Shown here: positions 23,287 to 35,489 of the stretch, piece by piece | Position numbering within the stretch: the stretch's first letter is position 1 | Layout: each line of letters starts with the position of its first letter | Assembly: GCF_008831285.2 (NCBI RefSeq) | Contig: NC_045146.1 | Location: 9,436,972-9,500,971, forward strand | Source of the DNA: Nymphaea colorata | Taxonomy: Eukaryota > Streptophyta > Magnoliopsida > Nymphaeales > Nymphaeaceae | Length of the DNA stretch: 64,000 nucleotides | Reading direction: 5' to 3' | The notes under the pieces: model-generated | Database searches by the model: none | What the model was told of the DNA's origin: nothing | What the model saw: the letters and a program-made list of their open reading frames with translations, nothing else | Made by a program: the position numbers and the translations under genes

Positions 23287-25183
23287 GTACGTATAGACTG
23301 GAAGCCTTTAATACTAGTAAATACTTTTTTGAGGGCTTTGATATATGTTCTCAAAGGCTTGCCTAGGCTCTCATGCTTAGCCGACCACCTATGCTAGCTA
23401 GTTTTAGGTAACCTACTATTTGAAAATGCCTAAAACATCAAGTAAGATGCATAGGCTCGACAAGACAGTCGAGACCCGAGAGCCTAAGCTTTTTCCATTG
23501 GCAACTTCAATTTTTCTTCCTTTTCTTTTGATTTTCTTCTTTTAGTACAGATTCTTTTGGATTCTATATTCGTTGCAGTTTTTTCTTTTTCTGTTGCATC
23601 CGATTTGTAGTTACAAGTTACGACTGTAATTTGTATACTGTTATACTTTGAATATTTTCCATTATTTTAAATTTTTAACTCACATTATCATTTTGCTGGT
23701 ACTTTCTTGTTTATTAGAATTATGATGGAAGACAATTTTACAGCAAAGAATGTTCCTTACTCATCACCTAGGCTCCATCTAATAATGCTTTCAACAGCAT
23801 CGATTATGATAACCATAAACCTTTTGATGTTCATATTTTCATGGAACTGATAAACGAATTGCCACTCAATGTTCATTTTTAGTTTCTGTTATTTTTTGTA
23901 TATATCCTTTGAAGCTCTCTGATGAATGCTAAAAGTAAATGAAAAAATTTGGTTAAAAAATCATCTGCAGCATTACCTTCATAGTCCATACAAAAGCATT
24001 TTCAAGCTTCCAACCAACAAGTTTTGAAATGAGTGTGGTTGCTGGAAAGTCATTTTCAACCAGAAAATTATTGAAAGGAACGCTTCAGATGCTCCACTTA
24101 TATGAAAAATTAAAAAACACTAGGCAGTTGAATTCTGGAGGATATCATGGGGCCCGCCAACCTACGTATACCCTAGGAAGAAAAGAACCAAAAGCCTTGA
24201 GAAATCATCTCTTATTACTGCATGTAAATGATAACAAAGAGCAACATAGGTTGACCAAGACTGTAATGATGAAGGATGCTACTTTTGGATCCTCTGAAGT
24301 CTGAACACATTGAAAATCTTCACAAGAGTCGGTTGCATCAACATCCAAAATATTGACAATGCCAATAGAAACAAATAGCCTTTAGATAATTATGAGATGA
24401 TTGGTAAAAGCAAATCCACAAAAATGTAACATGCATCAAAGTAGCTATTAACGATTGTAACTGCAAAGGTTCCCAAGACCACAGCAGGTTTGCCTAAGAA
24501 CAACAATAAGTGAACAGTGTACAATACATAATCTGTAACTTGTCCAAAAACAAGTCCCGTCATTTTTCTATTGCCAGGAAAAAAATACAAGATTTGCAAA
24601 CAAATCAAAAAGTAACTAGCAGACCATGTTTCACGGGAGTAACTTACAGTAGCTGGTTCTAGCAAACATCCGAATAGGTTGAAAAGATCTCTGCATTGTA
24701 AAGAAAAGAAAAAAAAAAGGTTCAAAACTTAGGGTTTCCATCATTTGATAAAAAAGGTAGACAATATCATGCACTTATAATCACAGTATCATCAACACAA
24801 ACATTCTGCTATCGCCAGAAGAGCGGAAAAATGAAGACAAAGGAAAATCGATGGTACATTTTAATTGATCTACAGGACAGCTACAAACCCAAAGCCAATG
24901 TTGGTTTATGCCTTTTCACAATATTTAGATCAAAGAGTTCATACCCGAGAACCCACGTCAGTAAAAAGGCAGCTGAGATGCCCTCCGTTGTCTTCGTTTT
25001 GTAATTAGTGATGATCTGAGGAACTTCAGCAACGCTCCAGCTCAGAACGCTGAGCATGCCCAACGAAAATGACGCCAGATCCTTGGCATCACAGATACAG
25101 TAGTTCATGTAAACACGAGCCCACTCCCAACATTTCTCGCTTCTTGGGCAAACCACCATTGGTCCTCCAAAACCAACCATCAT
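17214..25183 (-). CDS. PQ-loop vacuolar cationic amino-acid transporter, 12 coding exons
   Basis: Family of lysosomal/vacuolar PQ-loop exporters (YPQ of yeast, PQLC2 of animals), seven-helix proteins with two PQ-loop repeats. Exons on the minus strand: 25183-24945, 24690-24648, 21438-21412, 21311-21228, 20833-20666, 19089-18871, 18777-18655, 18414-18301, 17837-17817, 17637-17579, 17480-17390, 17300-17214. They join in frame to 424 residues plus stop, the normal family length. PQ loop one is VAEVPQIITNYKTKTTEG; then GDLFNLFGCLLEPAT-LPTQFYMAV. PQ loop two is SGRLPQICLNMKRGTVEGLN. An acidic hydrophilic loop (exons 5-6, DEAPEEEPLL) separates the halves. Every intron fits GT-AG; exon 5 uses GTGTAA because the neighbouring GTAACG would shift the frame. 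Two micro-exons are 27 and 21 bp. The start is the first of two ATGs. Substrate and location are inferred from the family. Confidence 0.92.
19293..19674. mobile_element. Non-autonomous hAT (382 bp) in intron 5 of the PQ-loop gene
   Basis: Terminal inverted repeats CTAAGTCACACAG and CATGTGACTTAG with perfect 8 bp target duplications GACTGAAG (19285-19292, 19675-19682). Both ends and the last ~170 bp before the right end closely match the 3.2 kb element at 13526-16733, including GATAAACAATGTTTTGTTTG and the CCCGTATCC-rich end, while the transposase is absent. It is therefore an internal-deletion derivative of that family. Confidence 0.93.
20015..20208. repeat. 97 bp tandem duplication in an intron
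   Basis: Unit beginning AGAAATCATGACACTTCTCC, period 97 (20015-20111, 20112-20208), nearly identical copies. It lies in intron 5 of the PQ-loop gene, between its exons at 19089 and 20666. Confidence 0.93.
21439..24647 (-). other. Large intron 2 of the PQ-loop gene
   Basis: A 3.2 kb intron between the 43 bp and 27 bp exons, starting GTAAGT and ending GCAG on the minus strand. It holds a T(G)n microsatellite at 23221-23288 and loosely repeated ATGAGCAAAATGATAC words at 22760-22950. No coding match was found inside. Confidence 0.75.
23221..23288. repeat. (TG)n/(TTTG)n microsatellite
   Basis: A TTTG run passing into an uninterrupted TG run. Apparent cysteine/valine-rich reading frames over it are artefacts. 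Confidence 0.95.
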
Positions 25184-25203
25184 GTAACAGTTTCTTTACT
25201 CAA

Positions 25204-25972
25204 CTACCAAAAAAGACCAACAAAAAGAAGATGAGTCGCCACTAACGAAAAGAGGAAAATAGTATTATGTTCACCCTCAACCTCTTCAATCTGCAGAAAT
25301 GTCTTAAGATGGATGGTACCAAAATCTGTCCTAACAGATTCTGGACTTGTCCTTCATCAAGGAATGTGCTAAATAACAAGAATAGACTATCAAGCACACG
25401 AAACGAAAAGAAAAAGAAATGCAAAGACTCTCCCTAGATCCTCTCTGATAATTACCTATAGACTATCTTTAAACAGAGGATGGTTGATAAAGAAACGCGG
25501 TTGAAAGAAGCATAAATTACCATTATTCATCAGATACAGGAAACAAACGGACACTGTTTTACAGAAATCAAAAGGAAATCAAGACAACGGAAAGAACTTC
25601 CATGGAAAACGGAAAAAATAGACCAGTAAAACGTGTGGTGCTACGCTGCCAAAACGTACATCAACACGAGACACTGAAAATCCCGTTTCTCACCGATCGC
25701 ACGTAGACAAGTCTATTTTTGCGTAACTTCATAAAGAAAGTAAGATTTACAAAACACACTGATTACTTTGACCTGGCAGTGACAGTCACTACTACCTCCA
25801 TAAACGTCTAAAAACACAGGTAGATCCACAATCAAAAGAGTTGTTTAAAGATTCTAACATCACAACTTCTGATCTCCGATACAGAAACTATAAAAATAAC
25901 TATTTTAAGGCAACCAAACTCGACAAGCAAAACCAAACAAAGTTGCCATTCTATAAAGGCTGAGGGAAGTAC
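25204..25972 (-). other. Probable 5' UTR intron of the PQ-loop gene
   Basis: On the minus strand CAG-GTACTTCC at 25972 is a good donor and TTTTTTGGTAG ending at 25204 a good acceptor 20 bases before the start codon. This would give a two-exon leader. Inference from splice-site form only; RNA evidence would decide. Confidence 0.35.
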
Positions 25973-26260
25973 CTGACGAAACCCCAAAAAGAAAACAAGA
26001 ACTAGTGGCAAATGGGAGAAATAAATCAGAACAATAAAAAGATCAAAGCAGATCGTCCCGGAGCGTCATGATGAAGAGACCGCAAAGAAATAAGGAGCTG
26101 GCCTCGGGGGTTTTGTTTGTACTGACGTGACTCCAGCGACATGCCTTTCATTTCGTTGCGATATTGCGCCAGGCGCAGCTCAGGGTGGCAGCTGGAATGA
26201 TGCCTGGAAACACGTAGCAGATGCAATGAACTGCCACTTTTATACAATTACAAAAAGCTG
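25973..26260 (-). promoter_or_regulatory. Presumed first leader exon and promoter side of the PQ-loop gene
   Basis: A less AT-rich stretch with a short open frame but no family match, directly upstream of the proposed leader donor. The transcription start was not located. Confidence 0.3.
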
Positions 26261-29200
26261 CCGAACGTTTAACAATTCGCTGTTCAAATAAAATTTTTAA
26301 TAAATAAGTGTGCAGCTTTTTAAATGACCTTATTAAGTAGAAAAATATTTTTATATTAGATAAACGGAGAATATGATTCTTTACGAGGAATACTATGGTA
26401 AAACCGTTGTCATGGTTGACGCCAAAATTTATTGTTTTCTATGAAAAATTCCTTCAAACAATAATTGTTTTGTGACCGCTATATGTTTCCATAACGCTCA
26501 TGAATAAAAAAAAAAGTGTATTAAAAGGCACATGCTTTTACCTAAATACTCGTGAACATAGTGCAATGATTTTCTTATAACTTTGAGCAGATCTATTACA
26601 ATGCATTTCTGGTATTGTTACCTAAATTATCTTGGCAACTACCAAAGGGCATTTCCCTCCAAAACATTCCCTACCTCACAAAGAGTCAACCTCTAAAACA
26701 TTATAGATAAATCAAATAATTGCATTGAAGAGTTAGCCTGCATTGGTAAGAAACATGGTAGACTCTGTTTCTTGCCATGCAGAGTGAATGACCAAAATTT
26801 TCTGCCTTTGTGGTTAAATCGATCGATCCATTCAAAAGTCTATGTTTATTGGTAAAATTGACGAAGGTTTCAAGAAGACTAGCTACTTCATAAAATCATT
26901 AGGCAAAATGACAGAAAGTTGTGAAGTAGAAAAGAAAATAATATTGCAGAAACAAACGTTGAAGAAATAACCAGAGAAACAGAAAACTCTTATAAAAGCA
27001 TCAAGAAGTAAAATAGCCTTGTAAATACATCAGACAATTTACAGATTCTGCATTATAAAAGTGGGCTTTATTTATTTCCATGTCAAACATAACTTCTAAT
27101 GAAGACCAGTCTCAAAGAATAAGAGTGAAGAGCCACAATAAAGGTTCTATGGCCCCGAACCTAGAAGAAAAATATATATTAGGGGTTGATATTAACTTAA
27201 ATAAGCTAGGAGTCAATATTATGGAAGCAAATGTTTCATGACCCTGTAAAAATTTTGAAAAATACAGTAGACTTCTGTCAATTTTTTTCAGAAAATTTAT
27301 TTATTTATGTCATTTGTCTTAGCTAGCCTCTCTATGAAATAAGCCTAATGATGCAGTTTTGAGATATATTTTAAAAAACAGCAATTTTCACTCCAAGAAT
27401 TATAAAATGAGTGCATCTGAATTTCAAAAAATAATCTAAATAAGTATGAATTACAGAGTTATTTTGAAAAGTTTTTATTGTAGATGGGTGAATTGCTATA
27501 CATGCCATTTCCTACGAATGCATGAGGTAACATAGCTGAGATTGATCTTCCTATATGCCTAATGATTTCTAAAAATTTGTGAATGCATCGCCATGATGTT
27601 TGTAGGTAACATATCCCTCAGGAGACCTCATTCGTCTACTAGAGTGAACAGGTTTAAAGGGTTTGCTTCATATGCTAAATACAACTATAGTTCCTACAAA
27701 TGTGAGTTGAGATAGTTATCCTGTTGTACTATAATGTGTGTATTTAGTTTGCTCTATTTTGGCATTAGTTTAATTTTTCTTTCTTTTTATTGCTTAAGGA
27801 CTACCAATGTTAATCATGGGATTTTGATGATGCATGATATATATTTTATTCTTAGATTACGTTAACTGCATTTATCCATGTTTGTCAAAGGCTAAAAAGT
27901 TTCATGATTACATTGCTTTTAGTATTACGAAGTTGTGTTTTACAATTGCACTTAAATTGATGTTAAAATGAGAGAGATAAGCTAGTTTAGCCATTATGGA
28001 TCAGTTTCTTCAAGATATATGGATCCAAATATGCTCCAAATGGATAAAACAACCTTTAGGCCATATTTAAAGTATCAATGAAGATCCTTATCCACATGAA
28101 AAAGAAAACATTTCACAAATGGCTAAAAACCCTCCTAGAAGTGGTGTCACCCTATTTTATGGAGGATCTGAGCATGCATAGAGCCGAACCAGATCAAGGC
28201 TTAACCAGTACTAAACCCACTTGGCCTGAGCCCAATCTGACCTATGTCTAGCTGTGTCTAGATCTAGATCAAGCCCAGGTCCAACATGTTTTAACTGCAC
28301 CCGAGTGCACCTAGACTAGGTTAAGTCGGCCTAAGGTCCACGTCTAGCCTAGATATTTTATCTAAACCTTAACCAAATTTTAGATCTATGATCTCCCTAT
28401 GCGAATCCATATTCACAGATCTCAATCTTAGATCATGATCCAAATCTTTCTATCATAAAATTTAAATCCTAGAACTTTCTTTTTATCGGGACCCCAGTAT
28501 CAAATCCAGGTTTGCGATAAACATGTGAACATTTATGTGCAGTATATTCATTTAATGTACATTCAATTTCTCACTCTACACCATATGTCAATCTATATAG
28601 AAGGACATGAACTATGCAAAATATTGTATTGAGCATGTTGGTGCAGATAAAATTCAAATCAGTGTTCATACAAAGTCAGAAAAAATATTTTCCAATTGAA
28701 TACTAGTCTAAATATATGGTTTGATGTGTATTTTCTCTTCTTTATGTTCATGTACTCTTCATCTTCTGCAACATGTCAACCAAAATTGTCCATTGCGAAC
28801 TGATCAATACTTTTCTAGGAACACACTGTTTTTTACATAACTGAATTCTGATTAGAAATGAGCAAGCTATGAACAAATCTGTGTCAAGACCCTCATTTTA
28901 ATCTCTTTCTGACTGAAGACTCCTCTAGAAGTTTAGTCGTGTATCAAAACTCCTGAGACAGTCTCCTTCTCTAGGCACCCATAAAAAGAGGATGTCCACC
29001 CTTTGCTCCATACACCATCTCCTTTGAGAAATTCCTTACAAGTACTTGGGAAAAACTAAGGGGAGAAACATATAATTTTATTAGGCTCTCTAAGCCTCTA
29101 GACTTGGTCAGGTCAGAGTGAACAGTAGGAGGCACAAGTCAAGTAATTTTCTCTTTCTTTTCTTTTTTCTCTTCTTTTTACAATTTAGTCCTTTTCTTTT

Positions 29201-29279
29201 TGTCCTTTATCAGAATACAAATTCTAGGTTTTTCTTTTCTGCTTAGCATGTTTAGGTTAGTTTATTTTTGTTTTAATGC
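26261..29279. other. Intergenic, no recognisable gene
   Basis: AT-rich. Around 28170-28460 there are LTR-like words (GCACCCGAGTGCACC, AAACCCACTTGG, GATCTAGATC) similar in style to 2150-2230. Around 28880-29110 is a moderately GC-richer patch. No termini or coding motifs could be assigned. Confidence 0.35.
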
Positions 29280-29489
29280 CTAGGTTATAAGCCTAGGCAT
29301 CGTGCCGGGCCGCCGCCGGGTACCCGGTACCTGGCCTGACTCATGCCCGGGTCCGGGCCTTGAACTTTCTTTAACGGGCCCGATTTTGTCGGGCCTGGCT
29401 AGGCCCGATACTTAACAGGTCGGGCCCCGGCCTCATCCTGGGATTGTCGACGGTCCAGCCCGGCCCGTTAACTTAATTTTTTTTTAATT

Positions 29490-31780
29490 AACTTATGTTA
29501 TTGTTAATGTTATGGTTTGCCGATGTCGTTAGGGTTCATTCTCCTCCCCCGAACTTCGGCTATGCTTCATCATTGCCGACTGGTGGCTCCCCATCTGCCT
29601 ACAGCTGCGAGTCTGTGCTGCAGTGCTGTGACTGCCTCCTCCACCCTCCAGTCCTCCCCATCGGCCATCGCCCATCGGCTCTGCAACTACAAACTGCCAC
29701 CTTGCTGTCCACTGTGACACCATCACCACCGCTGCTGTTAAGCGGATCAATTCGCTCCATTGAAGGTTGGTTTTTCAACCGCATGTTCCCTGTTCCACTG
29801 CCATCAAGCGGATCTATTTCTCTCTCTTGCTTTCACTCACAGAGTGTATATCAATTTCAGGTATTTCTCTATGGATTGAGGGCCACCCATTTGGTTCATA
29901 GAGCTGTGGCAGGGGACATTTCATTCCGGTATCAGCTTAAGCCTTTTGCACATTTTCATGATCTCTAGTTGAGTCGATCAGCTTTTTCCATTTTTGTTTT
30001 TTTGATAGGCATGATCAGTTTGGTCAGAGGTTAGTTGTTATTTCTTTTAGACGGTTTCTATGCTCATTTTATTTCAGGCCGTTTAATCTGATATTTCACG
30101 ATTGAATGCTTGCTGGTCACGAGAGGCAATTTTCTTTTTGTACAAATTGGTTGTGTTCAGTTTGTGTCAATCAGTTGCTCATGTCCAATCCAAAAACTCT
30201 TATTCCTAATCTACCTCTCCTGTGTCGATCTTGAAAGGCACCTTATTGCTTTTAGTTACTAGTGTCGTGGTGTGTCCATGATTATGTTAATTTTAGTTAC
30301 TAGCTTATCAAATGAACTCTATTGATCATGCTGTGGGTTTTTCAAAATACTAGTTTAGGTTTATATTTTGTGAGTTAAGTTGTGCTTATTCAGATTCATA
30401 CTGAAGCTGTATATTTCAGGCAAGTTTAGATTTATATTTTGTGAGTTAAGTTGTGTTTATTTGGACCTGCATTTGGTAGCGACTCTAGGGCTCGGCCTTA
30501 CAATGGAGGTGCAGGTGGATTTGGTGGCTCTTATGGTGGATTTGGTGTGCCAATAACCATTTGTAACTCTGCTTGTACCTTCTTGCAGACTCTTTTTAGT
30601 TCGAGGGAAATTGCATGAATTGCTTGTGAATTGTATTCTCCATGAACAACTAAACTTTTCAAGTTATCCCCAGAAGCATTTTGTTGGTTCCTTTCTTATA
30701 AAGGTAACTAAAGTTCTTTCCTCTTGATCTGTTACTTATTGTTGTTCTAATAACATGGTCAATTCTTATAACATGTTTATAAACGAGCTGGTGATGTACA
30801 CTGATTGCTGTTCTAATGCATTGTTTCCTTATTTGCTATTTCATATTTCTTTGGATATGGATTACCATCAGAATATGTTCTTACCAGCCGTTCATATGAA
30901 TTAACTTAAGTATGATTTTTATTCCTTTGATCATGTTACTTATGCTGAGAACAAATGTTTTGTATATTCTATGTATCATTTCTTAGAAGAAATATCTTAA
31001 TTTTAGTGGCTAGCTTAGTGTTGCCTCCTCACATGTCGTCTTGTATCTCATCTTTTGTTCATCCACTTGATCATTCAACAAGATTCTTTATTTTTTAGGA
31101 GTTTTGGTGCTATCATTTCTTCAAGATATTGGGATTCATTATTAGTAGAAACAATTTATTTACACAAGTCCACTCTCACAAATTTTATTGTGCATCTTAT
31201 TGTTGTTTTTTTTTGTCTTGGTTATTTACATGTGTCATTTCAATTTAATGTTAAATTTTGATCATTCTTTTTGTTTTTTATGATATACTAACATTGTAGT
31301 TTGCTTGTGGTGATGTGTATTTTTGTAGTTTCGAAGATAAGGAGGAACCTTCTGGTGACAAATTAGCATGATTCATATTTCATTGTGGTAAAATGTTATA
31401 GAACATTTCTTTAACATTTTATAGAATTTCCTTGACACACATGCACACACAGGTTGATTTGTTATAGAAATGTTAATGGTTTCTTATGCCTATCGTTGCT
31501 CTTGTAGGTGAAATCCAAGTTTGCTATTGAGCCATTGCAAGTGCAAGAGCAGCAGGACTGCAATCATGGTGGACATAGAGGGTTACTCAGATTTCTTAGT
31601 GAAACATATGTAACTAGACACACTGATTGAGTGATTTTCATTTGTCTATAAACCCGAAAAGGGGTTGTTCTTTGTTCATTGTTATGTCTTAAACAAGTCA
31701 TTTAGATGACTCATGTATCTTGTTGGCTTGGTCACTTGAAGTAACAGTGAAAACTTGTTTTCTTGTTATTTTTATGCATC
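29490..31780 (+). other. Interior of the large hAT element, possibly captured gene sequence
   Basis: 29520-29970 is GC-richer and stays open for 157 codons on the plus strand (rich in S, P, L, C), like a gene's first exon. Around 30480-30545 a short open part reads RARPYNGGAGGFGGSYGGF, glycine-rich. Around 31505-31610 another short open part precedes the LTR. T-rich intron-like sequence lies between. A captured host gene fragment is possible but its identity is unknown. Confidence 0.35.
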
Positions 31781-34700
31781 TGTCACACCCCAACCTTTTG
31801 ACCCTCAAATAATTTTTTTTTCTTAACCATAAAGCGTTGAGGTGACGACATAATAATTCAAAAAGGAGGGAGCTATGTCATTCGAAACAATAGGGTAAAC
31901 TTTCATTTATATAATTTCGGTTCATATAAAATTACATCTATGTACAACAAAAATGCCCCAAACCACATAATTGATGCCTAACAAAAACAAGACATCAATA
32001 AAATCAAAATAAGATGCGCCGACACTACAAATGACCCAAAACTTCCCCAGTAGGATGTGAGTAAAGCCATCTCATCAACCTGCTGTCATGGATCTACCAA
32101 AACCCGAAAAAGGAAACAACTGAAGGCTTAGCCTTCGCAGTATGACAACAAGCCATGAAAACCTCTAACCCTCTTGGGTAGGGCTCAAGTATGAGATAAT
32201 CGTAATTATAAAAGCAAATCATCATCATGTCGTGACAGTGCATAGTCACATCATTTGCCAAGAAGGCTCCTCACATAGACCACGACATGTAAAGGCCACT
32301 CAATGGTCACGATAACACAATTTCAATTCACATGCAAGACATGCATAAACATAACATTCTCATTCATTTCATTCACATGCACATCATTCACATACATTTC
32401 ATTCATATACTTTCATTTTCATTAGCTTCAGTGGATTGACAGTTCCTGTGGGTGCAAACACAGGTACGTGCACACTCGGGCGGCCTATAACCGAGAGACA
32501 ACCCCCGTGGTGACACATAACAATATGGATTCATTCTCGTTGCAGCGGTAGAGTACTCATTCATGGGTGTGTGAAATTTTAAGTAGAGATACTCAACCTT
32601 CCCTATGACACCCAGGTTGGGAAGGCGGGAGCCTAACACTCCAATCATATCACACAACAGTACCCTGGGGCCTTGCATCACCTGCTCTCCGAACAGGCGA
32701 GACCAGTGGCGAAGGCGGGAGAACTCCCAAACACATAGCTATATCCCACTGGTCTCTCATCTCTTATTATTTCATTATTATCATTATAATTGCACATTCA
32801 CAAAATGACTGACTAGCTGCTCATGAGGTTGGTTCACTTCACGAGTGCACCCACACCTCCAATTGCCTCCACACGAGGGGCCATACATATCATTAACATT
32901 CTTAGCTAGCTGTCATGCAATATGGGTACAACTACCTTCCAATTCATTCATTCGCATCATTGCCTACGACAATACATGTGCAACAAATCACAACATTCAC
33001 AAACATAAAAATTCACATCTTATCAAACACATCAATTACATCTTTCAAAATTTAGCCAAATCTCGGAGAGTAGTCTCGATCCGTGATTGGCTCGTAGCTG
33101 TTCTAGGCAATTATCATCATAGGATGCTTTCTAATGCACAATTGGGGTCGAGAAGACACTCGACTCGATACCCCACCTCATCTGTCCTAAGAAATTATCA
33201 ATTCTAGCATGCACATGCAAATGCGTAACAATTTTCAAAACAAATTTATAATAACTTTTCAAACCAAAGTTTATCATATATCAAATCATTCACATGCATA
33301 CATACATTTACTTACAAAATAACCATTCAATCACATCACAATCCTAAGATCCAACGATCCTGGAAACACACATTCTCAAGTTGACCCTAGGCAGTGATTT
33401 GCCTGGAATGCCGTCATACCTGTCACGCGTCCACAAACACTCCAAAACACCTCGAGCTTCACGTCTAGTTGCTTAAGGTCTACTGGACGTGCCCGGAGTA
33501 CCTATCAATCCTAAGATCCAACGATCCTGGAAACACACATTCTCAAGTTGACCCCAGGCAGTGATTTGCCTGGAATGCCGTCATACCTGTCACGCGTCCA
33601 CAAACACTCCAAAACACCTCGAGCTTCACGTCTAGTTGCTTAAGGTCTACTGGACGTGCCCGGAGTACCTATAAACATACACAAGTGGTAAATTCTCTAC
33701 TAGTTTAGTTTCGCAGTCCACACAAATATAAAACAAAATCATTGAGACACATGTCATCACCTCAAGAGGGTGTCGACAGGTAGTGTCAACCTGCAAAGCC
33801 CTCCAATAGGCCTCTTCTCAGCCCTGGAGGTTATCACCAAATGGTTTAAGCTTCGCGCTTTCGATTTGAACTGATCACTAATCCATTTCTCCCTTGCTTC
33901 CTTAGTTGAGGCATCAACCTAACATACCTACAATATCCCAACAACAATGTACGTGCACCTCAACAAAAACATATTTCACAAGTTCGCTGTCACGGTTCTA
34001 AATCTTCTCCACACCACAATTCCCCAATTGCTTCGAAAATCAACTTATAAGGCTAAAGAGATAAATATATATGTGGGCGCTTGTCTTACTTAATATAGTC
34101 ATAATCTTCCATCAAAATAGCCACATCGCTAATATGCATTCTAAATCATCAATTCTTAATTATAGCATGCTCAAATAATAATTATACGTGCTCAACAGAA
34201 AATATACAACAATCTAAGCTCGATTAGGCCTTTCTCACCTCAATCTTAGAGTTCAAACTGTCGTAGTGTTCCCGACAGCCACCTCAAGTGTTCGATTGAG
34301 CGTCAACGCCAACGATTGATCGCTTTCTCCACCACCAACGCCTTCACTTCATTGCTATAAGGGAAAAATGCGTCCCCAAGCTGCCAACCGACCAAACAAC
34401 CACAAAAGGGAGAAAAAATCAGCGACAAAGAACGCAAGAGGAGGGTCTGCCGTGAGAAGGAGATAGTCAGCAAGGCAAAAAGGGAGGGTTCGGTTGAGGG
34501 AGACTCACACGGTTAGGGAGTGGGAGCCGAAAGAAAGGGGAAACAACAAAGAGGGTTCGACAGAGGGAAGAGATAGACAAGAAGGCGAGAGAGCGTGAGA
34601 GTGCCGGAGGAGGGGAATAGCACAAGAGAGAGAGAGAGTTGCATAGGAGGGAGGTTGTGCGGTTGAGAGGGAAGATGACAGAAACAACGAGAGAGGAAGG

Positions 34701-34985
34701 AGGAGAAAAGGGAAGAAGAAGAGGGAGAAGTGGCAGAGGTTGAGAGGGCTTACCCGAGCGTCGCCGCTGCAGTCCTTCCTCCGCAGACCCAAGCGTCGCC
34801 GCAGCCACCTTCCGCCTCTTGTTTCTCTCTGTCGTGCGAACCAACGAGAGACAAAGGAGAAGGAGACGTTGAGGAAGGCAAGGGAGAAGAGTTCCCTCGC
34901 GCGACGAGCTCCCTTATCATGCTTGGAGCTCAGGTTCGGATCTGGACCCGATCCAACCCGACCTGCCCAATTAAGTAACGTTACA
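31781..34985. mobile_element. Solo-LTR-like insertion nested in the hAT element
   Basis: It begins TGTCACACCCCAACC, a common plant LTR start, and ends GTTACA. The flanking 5-mers are GCATC (31776-31780) and ACATC (34986-34990), a probable target duplication with one change. No gag or pol sequence is inside, so a solo LTR of a Ty3-type element is the simplest reading. A 167 bp tandem duplication and GA-rich sequence (34540-34740) lie within. The right border is the less certain one. Confidence 0.62.
33339..33672. repeat. 167 bp tandem duplication in the LTR
   Basis: Unit starting CAATCCTAAGATCCAACGAT, period 167 (33339-33505, 33506-33672). The copies differ at about one base (GACCCTAGG against GACCCCAGG). 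Confidence 0.95.
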
Positions 34986-35489
34986 ACATCTGTTAGGCTT
35001 ATAGGCCTTGAGATGCTAAAAAATAAGTGTGGATCCTTCTTATTTGAAGCTTTTTATTTCTATTATTGCTTGTGAAATCACATTGAACTGATGAATGATT
35101 TTATATATCGCAATGGATTGAGGTGCTGAATTCTTTACATAATTGTGTGATTTATGCTTTTTATTAAATTCAATCACATATATTGCTGACATTTTCAACA
35201 TATTCAATTTTAATATAGCTTTTATTTGGCTAAATGTTTGTTGACACAGTCAAGAAAAGAAACAGGTGTGGCCCGGCCCGACCCGCCCAAAAGCCCAGCC
35301 CAGCCCATTAATAATCGGGCCGGGCCGGGCCTTGAGCATAAATCGAAGCCCGAGGCCCGATATTACATGGGCCCAGCCCAATTTGTTTAGAAATGTACCG
35401 GGCCTCGGGCTGGCCCATTTCCAATACCGAGCTTCAATTTTTTACTTTTATCGGGCTGGGCCGGCCCGATGCGCAGCCTTACTAGGTTA

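Larger units (their letters stand above)
29288..35481. mobile_element. Large hAT-type transposon with GC-rich ends, split by an LTR
   Basis: Left end TAAGCCTAGGCATCGTGCCGGG and right end reverse-complemented TAAGGCTGCGCATCGGGCCGG are imperfect inverted repeats. The flanks carry a perfect 8 bp duplication, CTAGGTTA (29280-29287 and 35482-35489), which fixes both borders. About 170-230 bp inside each end is dense in GGCCCG/CGGGCC words. No transposase was recognised. The element is interrupted by a 3.2 kb LTR at 31781-34985; without it the element is about 3 kb. Confidence 0.85.

Noticed and set aside
23076-23397. Two open frames of ~100 codons with cysteine/valine runs
   Set aside because: They run through the (TG)n microsatellite inside an intron; the periodic residues come from the repeat.
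24390-24560. Continuation of PQ-loop exon 2 into the open frame at 24390-24560
   Set aside because: The family continues with LPTQFY.., which is found at 21412-21438; a clear GTAAGT donor ends exon 2 at 24648.
29495-29968. 157-codon frame as an independent gene
   Set aside because: It lies inside the hAT element, has low-complexity composition and no recognised domain; listed only as possible captured sequence.
33339-33672. CRISPR-like or satellite array
   Set aside because: Just two copies of 167 bp without spacers; a simple tandem duplication in a plant LTR.
34467-35075. Overlapping S/P/L-rich and R/E-rich open frames of ~100-125 codons
   Set aside because: They arise from the GA/CT-rich part of the LTR in several frames at once; no conserved motif.
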